Notes: a model not told the origin generated them from the sequence alone. A stretch of 64,000 nt of DNA from Streptomyces sp. V3I8 (GCF_030817535.1 NZ_JAUSZL010000002.1:3596001-3660000), one strand, 5' to 3'; numbered from the stretch's first letter, positions 38,289 through 46,499 are shown. Made by a program: numbers and translations.

Positions 38289-39302
38289 ATGCCCACAGGT
38301 TCCGACGTGATCGACGACGCCTCGAAGGCGCGCGACAACGATCCCTCCCTCCCCTCCGCCACGCTGGGCGGTGAGCGCAAGCGCTCGGTCGAGCAGCTCA
38401 CGCTCCTCCTCTTCATCACCGTCCCGTTCCTGGCCGTCCTCGCGGCGGTCCCGCTGGCCTGGGGCTGGGGCGTGAGCTGGCTGGACCTCGGTCTGCTGGT
38501 GTTCTTCTACTTCCTGGGCTGCCACGGGATCACGATCGGCTTCCACCGCTACTTCACGCACGGTTCCTTCAAGGCGAGGCGCCCGCTGCGGATCGCCCTC
38601 GCCATCGCCGGCTCCATGGCCGTCGAGGGGCCGCTGGTGCGCTGGGTGGCGGACCACCGCAAGCACCACAAGTTCTCCGACGCCGAGGGTGACCCCCACT
38701 CGCCCTGGCGTTTCGGCGAGACCGTCCCGGCCCTGATGAAGGGCCTGTGGTGGGCGCACATCGCGTGGATGTTCGACGAGGAGCAGACGCCGCAGGAGAA
38801 GTACGCGCCGGATCTGATCAAGGACAGGGCGCTGCGCACGATCTCCCGCCAGTTCCTGCTGTGGGCCGGTCTGTCCATCGCCCTGCCCGCGGTGATCGGC
38901 GGTCTGGTGACGATGTCCTGGTGGGGCGCGTTCACGGGGTTCTTCTGGGGTTCGCTCGTACGGGTGGCGCTGCTGCACCACGTGACCTGGTCGATCAACT
39001 CGATCTGCCACGCGGTGGGCAAGCGGCCCTTCAAGTCGCGTGACCGCTCGGGCAACGTGTGGTGGCTGGCCGTGCTGTCCTGCGGCGAGTCGTGGCACAA
39101 CCTGCACCACGCGGAGCCGACGTCGGCGCGGCACGGCGTGGAGCGCGGCCAGGTGGACTCCTCGGCGCGGCTGATCCGCTGGTTCGAGCGGTTCGGCTGG
39201 GCGTACGACGTGCGCTGGCCGTCACGCTCGCGTATCGATTCGCGCCGCAACCCGGACGGGAAGGGCTCCCGGCGCAAGGCGGAGACCGCCGAGGCGGCAT
39301 GA
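38289..39302 (+). CDS. Membrane fatty-acid (acyl-CoA) desaturase
   Basis: 337 aa. Diiron delta-9-type desaturase with the three histidine boxes HRYFTH, HRKHHKF and HNLHHAEP, and about four transmembrane helices. Inserts a double bond into acyl chains to adjust membrane fluidity. ATG 38289 begins a non-conserved acidic leader. An operator-like dyad lies upstream, and a TetR gene overlaps the 3' end (ATGA), which points to lipid-responsive control. Confidence 0.93.
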   Translation: MPTGSDVIDDASKARDNDPSLPSATLGGERKRSVEQLTLLLFITVPFLAVLAAVPLAWGWGVSWLDLGLLVFFYFLGCHGITIGFHRYFTHGSFKARRPLRIALAIAGSMAVEGPLVRWVADHRKHHKFSDAEGDPHSPWRFGETVPALMKGLWWAHIAWMFDEEQTPQEKYAPDLIKDRALRTISRQFLLWAGLSIALPAVIGGLVTMSWWGAFTGFFWGSLVRVALLHHVTWSINSICHAVGKRPFKSRDRSGNVWWLAVLSCGESWHNLHHAEPTSARHGVERGQVDSSARLIRWFERFGWAYDVRWPSRSRIDSRRNPDGKGSRRKAETAEAA

Positions 39303-39970
39303 TTGACGGCGTGGCCGACTCCAGCGCACCCAGCAACGAAAAGCCGCGGCGCGTCCGCCGCACCCGGATGACCGGTGCGGAACGGCGGGCCCAGTTGCTG
39401 GAGATCGGCCGCACCCTCTTCGCCCAGAAGGGCTTCGAGGCGACGTCGGTGGAGGAGATCGCGGCGAAGGCCGGCGTCTCCAAGCCGGTCGTCTACGAGC
39501 ACTTCGGCGGCAAGGAGGGTCTCTACGCGGTCGTGGTCGACCGCGAGATGCGCCGCCTCCTGGACGGGGTGACGAGCTCCCTCACGGCCGGCCATCCCCG
39601 GGAGCTCTGCGAACAGGCGGCCTTCGCCCTCCTCGACTACATCGAGGAGTACACGGACGGCTTCCGCATCCTGGTCCGCGACTCCCCGATCCCCCAGTCG
39701 ACGGGCACGTTCGCGTCCCTCATCTCGGACATCGCCACGCAGGTGGAGGACATCCTGGGCCGTGAGTTCCGGCGGCGCGGCTTCGACTCGAAGCTCGCTC
39801 CGCTGTACGCCCAGGCCCTGGTCGGCATGGTCGCCCTCACCGGTCAGTGGTGGCTGGACGTCCGCCGCCCCAAGAAGGCGGAGGTGGCGGCCCATCTGGT
39901 CAACCTGGCCTGGCACGGCCTGGACGGCCTGGAGGCGAAGCCGCGCCTGATAGGACGCCGCAAGAGCTAG
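39299..39970 (+). CDS. TetR-family regulator of the desaturase operon
   Basis: 223 aa. N-terminal HTH: RAQLLEIGRTLFAQKGFEATSVEEIAAKAGVSKPVVYEHFGGKEGLY. The C-terminal ligand domain is all helical (FRILVRDSPIPQSTGTFASL). ATG 39299 overlaps the desaturase stop (ATGA); GTG 39311 is an alternative. Translational coupling and the dyad at 38186-38216 suggest autorepression with acyl-CoA as a possible ligand, by analogy with other lipid-gene TetR proteins. Confidence 0.92.
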   Translation: MIDGVADSSAPSNEKPRRVRRTRMTGAERRAQLLEIGRTLFAQKGFEATSVEEIAAKAGVSKPVVYEHFGGKEGLYAVVVDREMRRLLDGVTSSLTAGHPRELCEQAAFALLDYIEEYTDGFRILVRDSPIPQSTGTFASLISDIATQVEDILGREFRRRGFDSKLAPLYAQALVGMVALTGQWWLDVRRPKKAEVAAHLVNLAWHGLDGLEAKPRLIGRRKS

Positions 39971-39987
39971 TGCCGCACCAGGCACCA

Positions 39988-40027
39988 GGGCGTTTCTCCT
40001 GGATCAGGCCGGGTCCGCGGACCCGGC
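39988..40027. repeat. Half-element related to the 11.5-kb inverted repeat
   Basis: GGGCGTTTCTCCTGGATC (39988-40005) matches the end of the 11520 element at 16 of 18 positions, and is followed by the perfect palindrome GCCGGGTCCGCGGACCCGGC (40008-40027). It overlaps the hydrolase stop codon (40004-40006). Probably a terminator for the hydrolase and TetR genes, or an element remnant. Confidence 0.6.
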
Positions 40028-40885
40028 GCCGGTCAGGAATCCGCGGATGTACCCGGCCACGGTGTCCAGGTGGCTCTCCAGCAGAAAGTGCCCGCCGCCC
40101 GGAATCAGATGGATCTCCGCGGCGGGCAGGTCCCTGGCGAAGGCCCGCGCCCCGGCCGGGCCGAAGATCTCGTCGCCCGCGCCCCAGACCGCGAGAAGAG
40201 GGAGTTGGCGCTCCCTGAAGTGGGCGTGCAGCCGGGGATAGAGCGGCGGATTGCTCGCGTAGTCGCGGAAGAGCGCCAGTTGCACGAGGTCGTTGCCCGG
40301 CCGGCCGACCTCGCGGTGGTCGGCGGCCCAGGTGTCGGGGTCGACCAGCTCGGGCCGGTCCACCCCGTGCAGGTACTGCCAGCGGATGGCGTCGAGCGAG
40401 AGGGCGGCACGGACGGCGGGTTCGGTCCGCGGGCCCGGATCGTCCCAGTACGCCCGCACAGGCTTCCAGAACTCCGGTACGAAGCCCTCCTCGTAGGCGT
40501 TGCCGTTCTGCGTGATCACCGCGGTGACGGCGTCCGGGGTGCGCAGGGCCAGTCGCCACCCGACGGGCGCGCCGTAGTCCTGGACGTACACGGCGTAGCG
40601 GGTGACACCGAGCCGGTCCAGCAGCGCTTCCGTGATGTCGGTCAGGGAGTCGAACGTGTAGGTGAACGCGTCCACGGGCGGGGCGTCGGAGCTGCCGAAG
40701 CCGAGGTGGTCGGGGGCGATGACCCGGAACCGGTCGGCCAGCGCCGGGATGAGATGGCGGAACATGCGCGAGCTGGTGGGGAACCCGTGCAGGAGGACGA
40801 GCGCGGGCGCCTCACGGGGCCCTGCCTCGCGGTAGAAGACGCGATGCCCCCGCACGGTCGCGTACCGATGGCGGACCTCAACCAT
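40004..40885 (-). CDS. Alpha/beta hydrolase, haloalkane dehalogenase / epoxide hydrolase type
   Basis: 293 aa. Nucleophile elbow VQDYGAPVGW carries Asp (D103) rather than Ser, as in haloalkane dehalogenases and epoxide hydrolases. Oxyanion motif HGFPTSS and PDHLGFGSSD precede it, and the catalytic His is in GGGHFLLE. Residues 130-210 form the lid (EEGFVPEFWKPVRAYW). The substrate is unknown. ATG 40885 has GAAGGGG 6 bp upstream. Its last codons, encoding ADPA, lie within the repeat at 39988-40027, so the C-terminus may have been altered by that element. Divergent from a CGNR regulator gene. Confidence 0.88.
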   Translation of the reverse strand: MVEVRHRYATVRGHRVFYREAGPREAPALVLLHGFPTSSRMFRHLIPALADRFRVIAPDHLGFGSSDAPPVDAFTYTFDSLTDITEALLDRLGVTRYAVYVQDYGAPVGWRLALRTPDAVTAVITQNGNAYEEGFVPEFWKPVRAYWDDPGPRTEPAVRAALSLDAIRWQYLHGVDRPELVDPDTWAADHREVGRPGNDLVQLALFRDYASNPPLYPRLHAHFRERQLPLLAVWGAGDEIFGPAGARAFARDLPAAEIHLIPGGGHFLLESHLDTVAGYIRGFLTGAGSADPA

Positions 40886-40997
40886 GACTAACCCCTTCAA
40901 TGCCTTTTGACGGTTACTCCGGCGCGTCCAGTAGACCGCCCATGGAGTAACCTGTCAAACGTCTCGATGGAGTTAGCCGGACGGAGAGGGCAGGACC

Positions 40998-41528
40998 GTG
41001 CTGGACGACGAAGCCTTGATGCAGGCGCTGAACAGCACCCCGGTCACGGACGGCCGACGCCGGGACCTGTGGGGCGACGACCGCGAGATGGACACGTGGG
41101 CGCGGGAGCACGGGGGCACCGGCGGCGACGACGAACGCCGGTGGCTGCGCACGGCCCGGGACGCGCTCCAGGCGCTGGAGTCGGACACGCCGGACACGCC
41201 GGACACGCCGGGCTCGTCGGCGGAGCCCCGTCTAAGCCGGGTCCTGGAGGACGTCCACAAGGTCCCGCGGCCCGGCGCGTCGGGCATCGAGTGGCACCTG
41301 CGGGTACCGCCGGAGCGCAGGCTCGCCGTGGAACTGGTGCTCGCCTGGGCGGACGTCAAGGAACGCCTGCCCGGCCGCCTGCGGCCGTGCGGGAACCCCG
41401 AGTGCCGCCTCTTCCTCCTGGACCGCAGCCGGGCCAACACCGCGCGCTGGTGCTCGATGAAAACCTGCGGAAACCGCCTGAAGGCCCGCCGCCACCAGGC
41501 CCGGACACGGGAGATCCCGCCGGGGTGA
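40998..41528 (+). CDS. CGNR zinc-finger transcription-factor-like protein
   Basis: 176 aa. C-terminal CGNR finger: CGNPECRLFLLDRSRANTAR, W-C-S-M-K-T-C-G-N-R, with four Cys and the CGNR signature; preceded by an ABATE-like helical domain. A GACACGCCG 9-bp tandem repeat at about 41186-41211 encodes DTPDTPDTP. GTG 40998 has GGAGAGGG 7-8 bp upstream. Faces away from the hydrolase gene, so it may regulate it. Confidence 0.85.
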   Translation: MLDDEALMQALNSTPVTDGRRRDLWGDDREMDTWAREHGGTGGDDERRWLRTARDALQALESDTPDTPDTPGSSAEPRLSRVLEDVHKVPRPGASGIEWHLRVPPERRLAVELVLAWADVKERLPGRLRPCGNPECRLFLLDRSRANTARWCSMKTCGNRLKARRHQARTREIPPG

Positions 41529-41549
41529 GCGGGCCGGCGGGCGTCGCGG

Positions 41550-41828
41550 TCAGACCGGATCCAGGAACTCCGGCCGGCTGCCCACCGGGTCCTCGCAGCA
41601 GAAGCGGCGGTGTCCCGGCAGCAGGTCGTCCCGGGTGACCGCCGCTCCACGGGAGGCCGGCCGGGCCGCATCCGCCTCGACGGCCGTGACCCGCGGTCCC
41701 GGATGCGCCTTCCGCGCGGGCCGGAAGTCCGCCTCGGCCCCGAGGTGCACGCGAACCGCCCCCGCCCGGAACCAGCAGCCTCCGCGCGGCGAGCCGCACG
41801 TGGCCGATGCCGACGAGCGTCCGGTCAC
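41550..41828 (-). pseudogene. Remnant of a glyoxalase/bleomycin-resistance family gene
   Basis: GTG 41828 overlaps the tam stop (GTGA) and opens a 92-codon frame. Its C-terminal part is typical of a glyoxalase-fold protein (RGGCWFRAGAVRVHLGAEADFRPARKAHPG, DDLLPGHRRFCCEDPVGSRPEFLDPV). The expected N-terminal strand (VGIGHVRLAA) is present but in another frame, and the roughly 40 residues normally between the two are missing. So an internal deletion with a frameshift has destroyed the gene, leaving the overlapping start. The 92-aa product could still be made but should not fold normally. Confidence 0.65.
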
Positions 41829-42643
41829 GCCGCCTTCCGCGCCACCGCGAACAGGCGGCGGAACGGGAGCACCGTGCCGTACGGGGCCGCCGGGTAGGCG
41901 GCGCGGAGCAGGTCGCGGTACTCGGCGGTGAAGGCGTCGGCGGCCTCCGGGTCGTCGGCCAGGGCCGTGAGGACGGGCCGCATCCCCGTGCCCTTCGACC
42001 AGTCGAGAACCGCGTCCTCCCCCGGCAGGATCTGCAGGTACGTCGTCTCCCAGACGTCCGTCGCGCACCCGAGCCGCGCCAGCCGGTCCAGGTAGACGAG
42101 CGGGTCGTGCACCGAGTCCGCACGGCGCAGGACCCCGTCCAGCCGGCCCTTCCACCGTGCGGAGCCCGCCAGTTCGCGCATCAGGGCGTGCAGGGGCGCG
42201 TCGATGTTGTCCGGCACCTGGAAGGCGAAGGTCCCGCCGGGAGCCACCGCGTCCAGCCACGGGCCGAACGCCTCCAGATGTCCCGGCACCCACTGGAGCG
42301 CGGCGTTCGACACGATCAGGTCGTACGTCTGCGGGGGCGCCCAGTCCGTGAGGTCCGCGTGGGTGAAGTCGAGGCGGCCCCCGCCCGCCGTCGGTCCCGC
42401 GTGCTCCCCGGTCCGGGCCAGCATCTCCGCGGAGTTGTCGTACCCCGTGATGTGCGCCGCCGGCCAGCGCGAGGCGAGCAGGCCGGTGACGTTGCCGGGC
42501 CCGCAGCCCAGGTCGGCGATGCGGGCCGGGTCGCCGGGCAGCGCGGGGACGCGGTCGAGCAGCTCGGCGAAGGGGCGGGCGCGGTGCTCCGCGTGGCGCA
42601 GGTACTGATCCGGATCCCAGGTGGGAGTGGGGGCGGCGGACAT
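41825..42643 (-). CDS. tam: Trans-aconitate methyltransferase
   Basis: 272 aa. SAM-dependent methylation of trans-aconitate, an inhibitor of aconitase formed spontaneously from cis-aconitate. Class I SAM fold: ADLGCGPGNVTGLLASRWP (motif I), ITGYDNSAEML (motif II), YDLIVSNAALQWVPGH (motif IV), then the Tam-type insertion KGRLDGVLRRADSVHDPLVYLDRLARLGC. ATG 42643 follows GAGGAGG by 4 bp. The S. coelicolor Tam lies in this position divergent from the MarR-type TamR (from memory), which supports both names. Confidence 0.9.
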   Translation of the reverse strand: MSAAPTPTWDPDQYLRHAEHRARPFAELLDRVPALPGDPARIADLGCGPGNVTGLLASRWPAAHITGYDNSAEMLARTGEHAGPTAGGGRLDFTHADLTDWAPPQTYDLIVSNAALQWVPGHLEAFGPWLDAVAPGGTFAFQVPDNIDAPLHALMRELAGSARWKGRLDGVLRRADSVHDPLVYLDRLARLGCATDVWETTYLQILPGEDAVLDWSKGTGMRPVLTALADDPEAADAFTAEYRDLLRAAYPAAPYGTVLPFRRLFAVARKAA

Positions 42644-42692
42644 GGGGCCTCCTCGGCGTCGGGGCGGGCTGGCCTCCACCCTCACACCACAG

Positions 42693-42745
42693 TTATCTCG
42701 CAGTCAAGATACTTGACCTCAAGATACTCCATATCAAGAGACTCC
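42693..42745. promoter_or_regulatory. TamR operator region: three TCAAGA repeats, 15-bp period
   Basis: TCAAGA begins at 42704, 42719 and 42734, an exact 15-bp spacing. The first lies in the perfect palindrome GTCAAGATACTTGAC (42703-42717). The region separates tam and tamR and fits a MarR-family operator that controls both. Confidence 0.7.
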
Positions 42746-42774
42746 ACATCGACACAACCACTACACTGATCGCC

Positions 42775-43272
42775 ATGGAGGACGAGGTCGATCGGCTGGT
42801 CGCAGCATGGCGCCGGGAGCGCCCCGACCTCGACGTGGAACCGCTCGAGGTGCTGAGCCGCGTGAGCAGGCTCGCGCGGCACCTGGACCGGGCACGCCGG
42901 ATCGCGTTCGCCGAGCACGCCCTGGAGCCCTGGGAGTTCGACGTGCTCACCTCGCTGAGGCGCGCGGGGGCTCCGTACCAGCTCTCCCCCGGCCAGCTCC
43001 TCACCCAGACCCTCGTCACCTCGGGCACGATGACGAACCGGATCGACAGGCTCACGAAGAAGGGCCTGGTCGAGCGGCTCCCCGACCCCAGCGACCGCCG
43101 CGGCGTACTCGTGCGCCTCACCGAGGAGGGCCGTGACCGGGCGGACCAGGCCCTCGCCGGGCTCCTCGACCAGGAGCGGGCGATCCTCGCGGAGCTCAGC
43201 CGGGCCCAGCGCGGTGAACTGGCCGCGCTGCTACGCCAGTTGACCGCCCCGTTCGACAACATCCCCGGCTAG
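42775..43272 (+). CDS. tamR: MarR-family regulator TamR
   Basis: 165 aa winged-helix dimer. Recognition segment GQLLTQTLVTSGTMTNRIDRLTKKGLVERLPDPSDRRGVLVRLT is typical MarR. An N-terminal extra helix (EVDRLVAAWRRERPDLDVEPLEV) marks the UrtR/HucR/TamR subgroup, which binds anionic metabolites; TamR is reported to respond to trans-aconitate and citrate-type acids. No ribosome binding site precedes ATG 42775, and TACACT at 42762-42767 would put the transcription start at the ATG, so the message is probably leaderless. Its 3' end overlaps the convergent regulator gene by 42 bp. Confidence 0.9.
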   Translation: MEDEVDRLVAAWRRERPDLDVEPLEVLSRVSRLARHLDRARRIAFAEHALEPWEFDVLTSLRRAGAPYQLSPGQLLTQTLVTSGTMTNRIDRLTKKGLVERLPDPSDRRGVLVRLTEEGRDRADQALAGLLDQERAILAELSRAQRGELAALLRQLTAPFDNIPG

Positions 43273-43998
43273 GTCGACCGGCCCGACCCCGGCGCGGCGG
43301 GCGAGCGCCACGGCCGCGAGGGTCGAGTGGACGCCCAGCTTCCCCAGCACGTTCTGCATATGGGTGCGGACCGTGTGCGGGGAGAGGAACAGCCGCTCGG
43401 CGACGGCCTTGCGCCCCAGCCCGGCCACCATGCACCGCAGCACCTCGCGCTCGCGCGGCGTCAGCGACTCCACCAGCCGCTCGCTCTCGGTGCGGTGCTT
43501 GCGGGCCGCGGTCAGCTCCCGCAGCACGCCGGTGAGCAGGGCCGGCGGCAGATGCGTCTCGTCCCGCAGCACCCCGCGGATGACGGTCAGCAGCCGGGAC
43601 AGCGAGCAGTCCTTGGCGACCCAGCCCGAGGCGCCCGCCTGCAGGGCGAGGGCCGCACGCCGCGAGTCGTCCTTCTCGGCGAGGACGACGATACGGACAG
43701 CGGGCTGGCCCGAACGGACGCCCGCCACCAGCGAGATGCCGTCGACCAGGCCTTCTTCGTTGTTGTCGTGCACGGGTACGGCCGGCCGGGCGCCCGGCAC
43801 GTTGCCGCCGAGGTCGGCGTCGACCAGCAGCACGTCGAATCTGCGGCCTTCCGCGATCGCCCGTTCGAGGCAGCGCAGCGCGGCCGGACCGCTGCCCGCC
43901 GCGGAGACGTCCACGTCGGGCTCGGCGGCCAGGGCGGCAGCGAGCGACTCGGCGAAGATACGGTGGTCGTCGACGACCAGAACACGGATGCGAACCAC
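43231..43998 (-). CDS. Orphan LuxR-type response regulator with a receiver insertion
   Basis: 255 aa from GTG 43998. Receiver domain: VLVVDDHRIFAESL, phospho-acceptor region FDVLLVDADLGG, then an unusual stretch (NVPGARPAVPVHDNNEEG) before the next helix, about 15 residues longer than in standard receivers. C-terminal LuxR HTH: LTPREREVLRCMVAGLGRKAVAERLFLSPHTVRTHMQNVLGKLGV. No kinase is next to it. Convergent with and overlapping tamR by 42 bp. Orphan status and the insertion suggest control by something other than standard phosphorylation. Confidence 0.88.
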   Translation of the reverse strand: MVRIRVLVVDDHRIFAESLAAALAAEPDVDVSAAGSGPAALRCLERAIAEGRRFDVLLVDADLGGNVPGARPAVPVHDNNEEGLVDGISLVAGVRSGQPAVRIVVLAEKDDSRRAALALQAGASGWVAKDCSLSRLLTVIRGVLRDETHLPPALLTGVLRELTAARKHRTESERLVESLTPREREVLRCMVAGLGRKAVAERLFLSPHTVRTHMQNVLGKLGVHSTLAAVALARRAGVGPVDLAGDVVERGGQLA

Positions 43999-44268
43999 TT
44001 CAACCCCCACTGGTCGGGGGACGGACCGGCGCGGGTACGGCGCCCGAGGTGATCCCGAGCCTTCCGTCGGCCCGGGAAACGGAGTGCCGCAGCCGCACGG
44101 CCGCCGCCGTGCTGGAACTGCTACCCCCACTTCGGGCGTCGTACCCGACTGTCTCGCCCCCTGATCGGCACCGGCCCCCACCGGTGCTGCTCATCAGAGT
44201 ACGGCTGGGCGCCAGGAGCGGAAGGTGATTTGCAGAACTGATTGGCCAGCGCGTTTATGGTGAGCCGT

Positions 44269-44712
44269 ATGTTTCGCATTGAGACAGAAGTCGACAGGGA
44301 ACGCAGCCAATTCCTGCGGTCCCGGCTGCGGGAGGCCAACACGGCGGCTTCACCCGTGCTGCGTTCACTGCGGGGAACCCCTGACGAACGGGAGGTTCCG
44401 CTGCAGGTGTGGGCGTCGACGGAGCGCGGCGAGGTCGCGGGAGGCCTGGTCGGGCACACCTGGGCGACCTGGCTGCACGTCACCTACCTGTGGGTCGACG
44501 AGCGCCACCGCGGCGCGGGCCTGGGCTCGCGTCTGCTGTCCCGGGCGGAGCGCCTGGCCGTGTCGTCCCGCGGCTGCCGTGCCTCGCGCCTGGAGACGTG
44601 GGACTTCCAGGCACCCGACTTCTACCGCAAGCAGGGCTACGAGGTGGTGTGCGTGATCCCGGGCTACCCGCCGGGGATCACGGAGTACACGCTGACGAAG
44701 CGCCTGGGCTGA
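44269..44712 (+). CDS. GNAT-family N-acetyltransferase
   Basis: 147 aa. Strand and pyrophosphate-loop motif TYLWVDERHRGAGLGSRLLSRAE, followed by RASRLETWDFQAPDFYRKQGYEVV. ATG 44269 (MFRIETEVDRERSQFL) was chosen with a weak GGTGAG upstream; ATG 44242 would add nine residues. Substrate unknown. The opposite regulator gene begins 270 bp away, so no operon is evident. Confidence 0.85.
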   Translation: MFRIETEVDRERSQFLRSRLREANTAASPVLRSLRGTPDEREVPLQVWASTERGEVAGGLVGHTWATWLHVTYLWVDERHRGAGLGSRLLSRAERLAVSSRGCRASRLETWDFQAPDFYRKQGYEVVCVIPGYPPGITEYTLTKRLG

Positions 44713-44780
44713 GGCCCGCGGTCACGGGACGGGGCCCGGGACCGCTCGCCCGCCGCGCCGGCGGCGGGCAGGACCGGGTG

Positions 44781-45683
44781 TCACCGGCCGGAGGGCCGGC
44801 CGGCCCGTGGTGCGCCCGGGGAGAACCGGTACCCGGCGAAGTCGGCGACGCGGACGTACCCGAGGCGCTGGTAGAGGGCGTTGCTGGTGGGGTTGTCCGG
44901 GTCCGTGAACAGGACGACGTCCGTCGCGCCCGCCGCCAGCGCCGTCCGGCTCGTCTCGACCGTCACGGCGCCCGCGTAGCCGCGGCCCCGGAGACCGGCC
45001 GGGGTGTAGACGGGGTCCACCCGGACCACGCCGCCGATGACCGAGGTCGCGGCCGCCATCGAGACGGGCGTGCCGTCCGGGGTCTGCCAGAACGTGAAGT
45101 GCCGGTCACCGAAACGCGATTCGTCCCAGGAACCGGCGTCGATCAGGTCGATGGAGGCCTGCTCCCCGACGTCGACGCAGAACTCGCGGCACCAGCGCAC
45201 GACGTGTTCGCGGTCCTGCCCGCCCGTGCGGCGCCCCCGGCCCTCCGGTAGCGGCCTCGGTGGGGTGAGCGTGCCGAGCCGGTAGAGATGCGTGCGCCAG
45301 AAAGGCACCGGCGCCGCGCCCGTGGCCCGCTGCCACGACCGGGCGAAGGCGCCGGCGGTGTCGTGGTCCGCGATGACGGTGGAGGGCGTATGCCCGAGAC
45401 CGGCCAGGTGGGCGGCGAGGGCGTCGGTCCGCCCGGCGGGGAGGGGCGTGAGGCCCAGGCGCCCGCGCGCAGTGAGATAGAAGATCGCGCTGATTTCGTC
45501 TTCCGGCCCCAGCCGGCCGAGGACGGGGGCCTCGGCGTCCGGTTCGGCCGCCCCGCGTATCCGCAGTCTCTCGATGTCCGTCAGCGACATGTTGTGCAGG
45601 GCGGGGCGCGAGCGCAGGAAGTCCCCGGCCCGGGCGAGGAAGTCGTCGACGTCTTGGGTGAGGTGCCAGTCATCGGGGAGCAT
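44781..45683 (-). CDS. GNAT-family N-acetyltransferase
   Basis: 300 aa. The acetyltransferase fold is C-terminal (about 190-290): VVRVDPVYTPAGLRGRGYAGAVTVETSRTALAAGATDVVLFTDPDNPTSNALYQRLGYV. The N-terminal half (LHNMSLTDIERLRIRG, EISAIFYLTARGRLGLTPLP) is a second, decayed GNAT-like domain common in this actinobacterial group. ATG 45683. Substrate unknown. Confidence 0.85.
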   Translation of the reverse strand: MLPDDWHLTQDVDDFLARAGDFLRSRPALHNMSLTDIERLRIRGAAEPDAEAPVLGRLGPEDEISAIFYLTARGRLGLTPLPAGRTDALAAHLAGLGHTPSTVIADHDTAGAFARSWQRATGAAPVPFWRTHLYRLGTLTPPRPLPEGRGRRTGGQDREHVVRWCREFCVDVGEQASIDLIDAGSWDESRFGDRHFTFWQTPDGTPVSMAAATSVIGGVVRVDPVYTPAGLRGRGYAGAVTVETSRTALAAGATDVVLFTDPDNPTSNALYQRLGYVRVADFAGYRFSPGAPRAGRPSGR

Positions 45684-45761
45684 GCTTCATGATCCCGGAC
45701 GCCCTCGGCCCGGGGAGTACGTGCTCGGCGCCTTTCGGCCACCTGCCGCGACCACCTCCGG

Positions 45762-46499
45762 TCAGGCTTGCACGGTGGGCCGGACGACGATCTCGCTGAT
45801 GTCGACGCCGTCGGGCTGTCCGATCGCGTAGCCGATCGCGGAGGCGACGGCGGAGGGCGGCATGGCGATCTCGTCACGCAGCCGGACCAGCGTGGCCGCG
45901 GCCTCGGGACTGGCTCCCTTGCCCACGCCCTCGGTGTCGGTGAAGCCGGGCGAGACGAGGGTCACGCGCAGGTCGGGTCCCGATTCCTGGCGCAGGCCCT
46001 CGGAGAGGACCTTCACCGCCGTCTTGGTGGCCGCGTAGACGGCCTGGGGGCTCTTGACGACGTAGGCCGCGGTGGAGGCGACGTTGACGAACTGGCCGGA
46101 ACGCTGCCGGCGGAAGACCGGGAGGGCCGCCCCGATGCCGTTGAGCAGGCCGGTGACGTGGGTGGAGACCATGGCGTCCCAGTCGTCCTGGCGCAGGTCG
46201 TCGAACGGGGAGATGGCCATCGTGCCCGCGTTGGAGACGAGGACGTCGAGCCGGCCGTACCGGTCGACGGCCGCGTCCGTCAGACGCTGGAGGTCCTCGC
46301 GGTGCCTGACATCGACGACGACACCGGTGGCGGTGCCGCCCTTGGCCGTGATGGCGTCCACGACCGCGTTCAGCCGGTCCTCCCTGCGGGCGCCGAGCAC
46401 GAGCCGGGCGCCCTTTTCGGCGAGGTGGACCGCGGTCGCTTCGCCGATGCCGCTGCTGGCCCCGGTGATCGCGACGACCTTGCCCTGGATCTTCGACAT
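45762..46499 (-). CDS. Short-chain dehydrogenase/reductase
   Basis: 245 aa. NAD(P) site VVAITGASSGIGEATAVHL, with R-R-E-D after beta2 suggesting NADPH. NNAG-equivalent LVSNAGTM, catalytic Ser region VNVASTAA and YAATK (Tyr/Lys). YdfG-type oxidoreductase of unknown substrate. ATG 46499 has GGAAGGAAG 7 bp upstream. Divergent from a TetR gene with paired operators between them, so probably induced through that repressor. Confidence 0.92.
   Translation of the reverse strand: MSKIQGKVVAITGASSGIGEATAVHLAEKGARLVLGARREDRLNAVVDAITAKGGTATGVVVDVRHREDLQRLTDAAVDRYGRLDVLVSNAGTMAISPFDDLRQDDWDAMVSTHVTGLLNGIGAALPVFRRQRSGQFVNVASTAAYVVKSPQAVYAATKTAVKVLSEGLRQESGPDLRVTLVSPGFTDTEGVGKGASPEAAATLVRLRDEIAMPPSAVASAIGYAIGQPDGVDISEIVVRPTVQA

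Noticed and set aside
41184..41215. Short tandem 9-bp repeats considered as a CRISPR-like or regulatory array
   Set aside because: Three in-frame copies encoding DTP units inside the CGNR gene; simple coding repeat.
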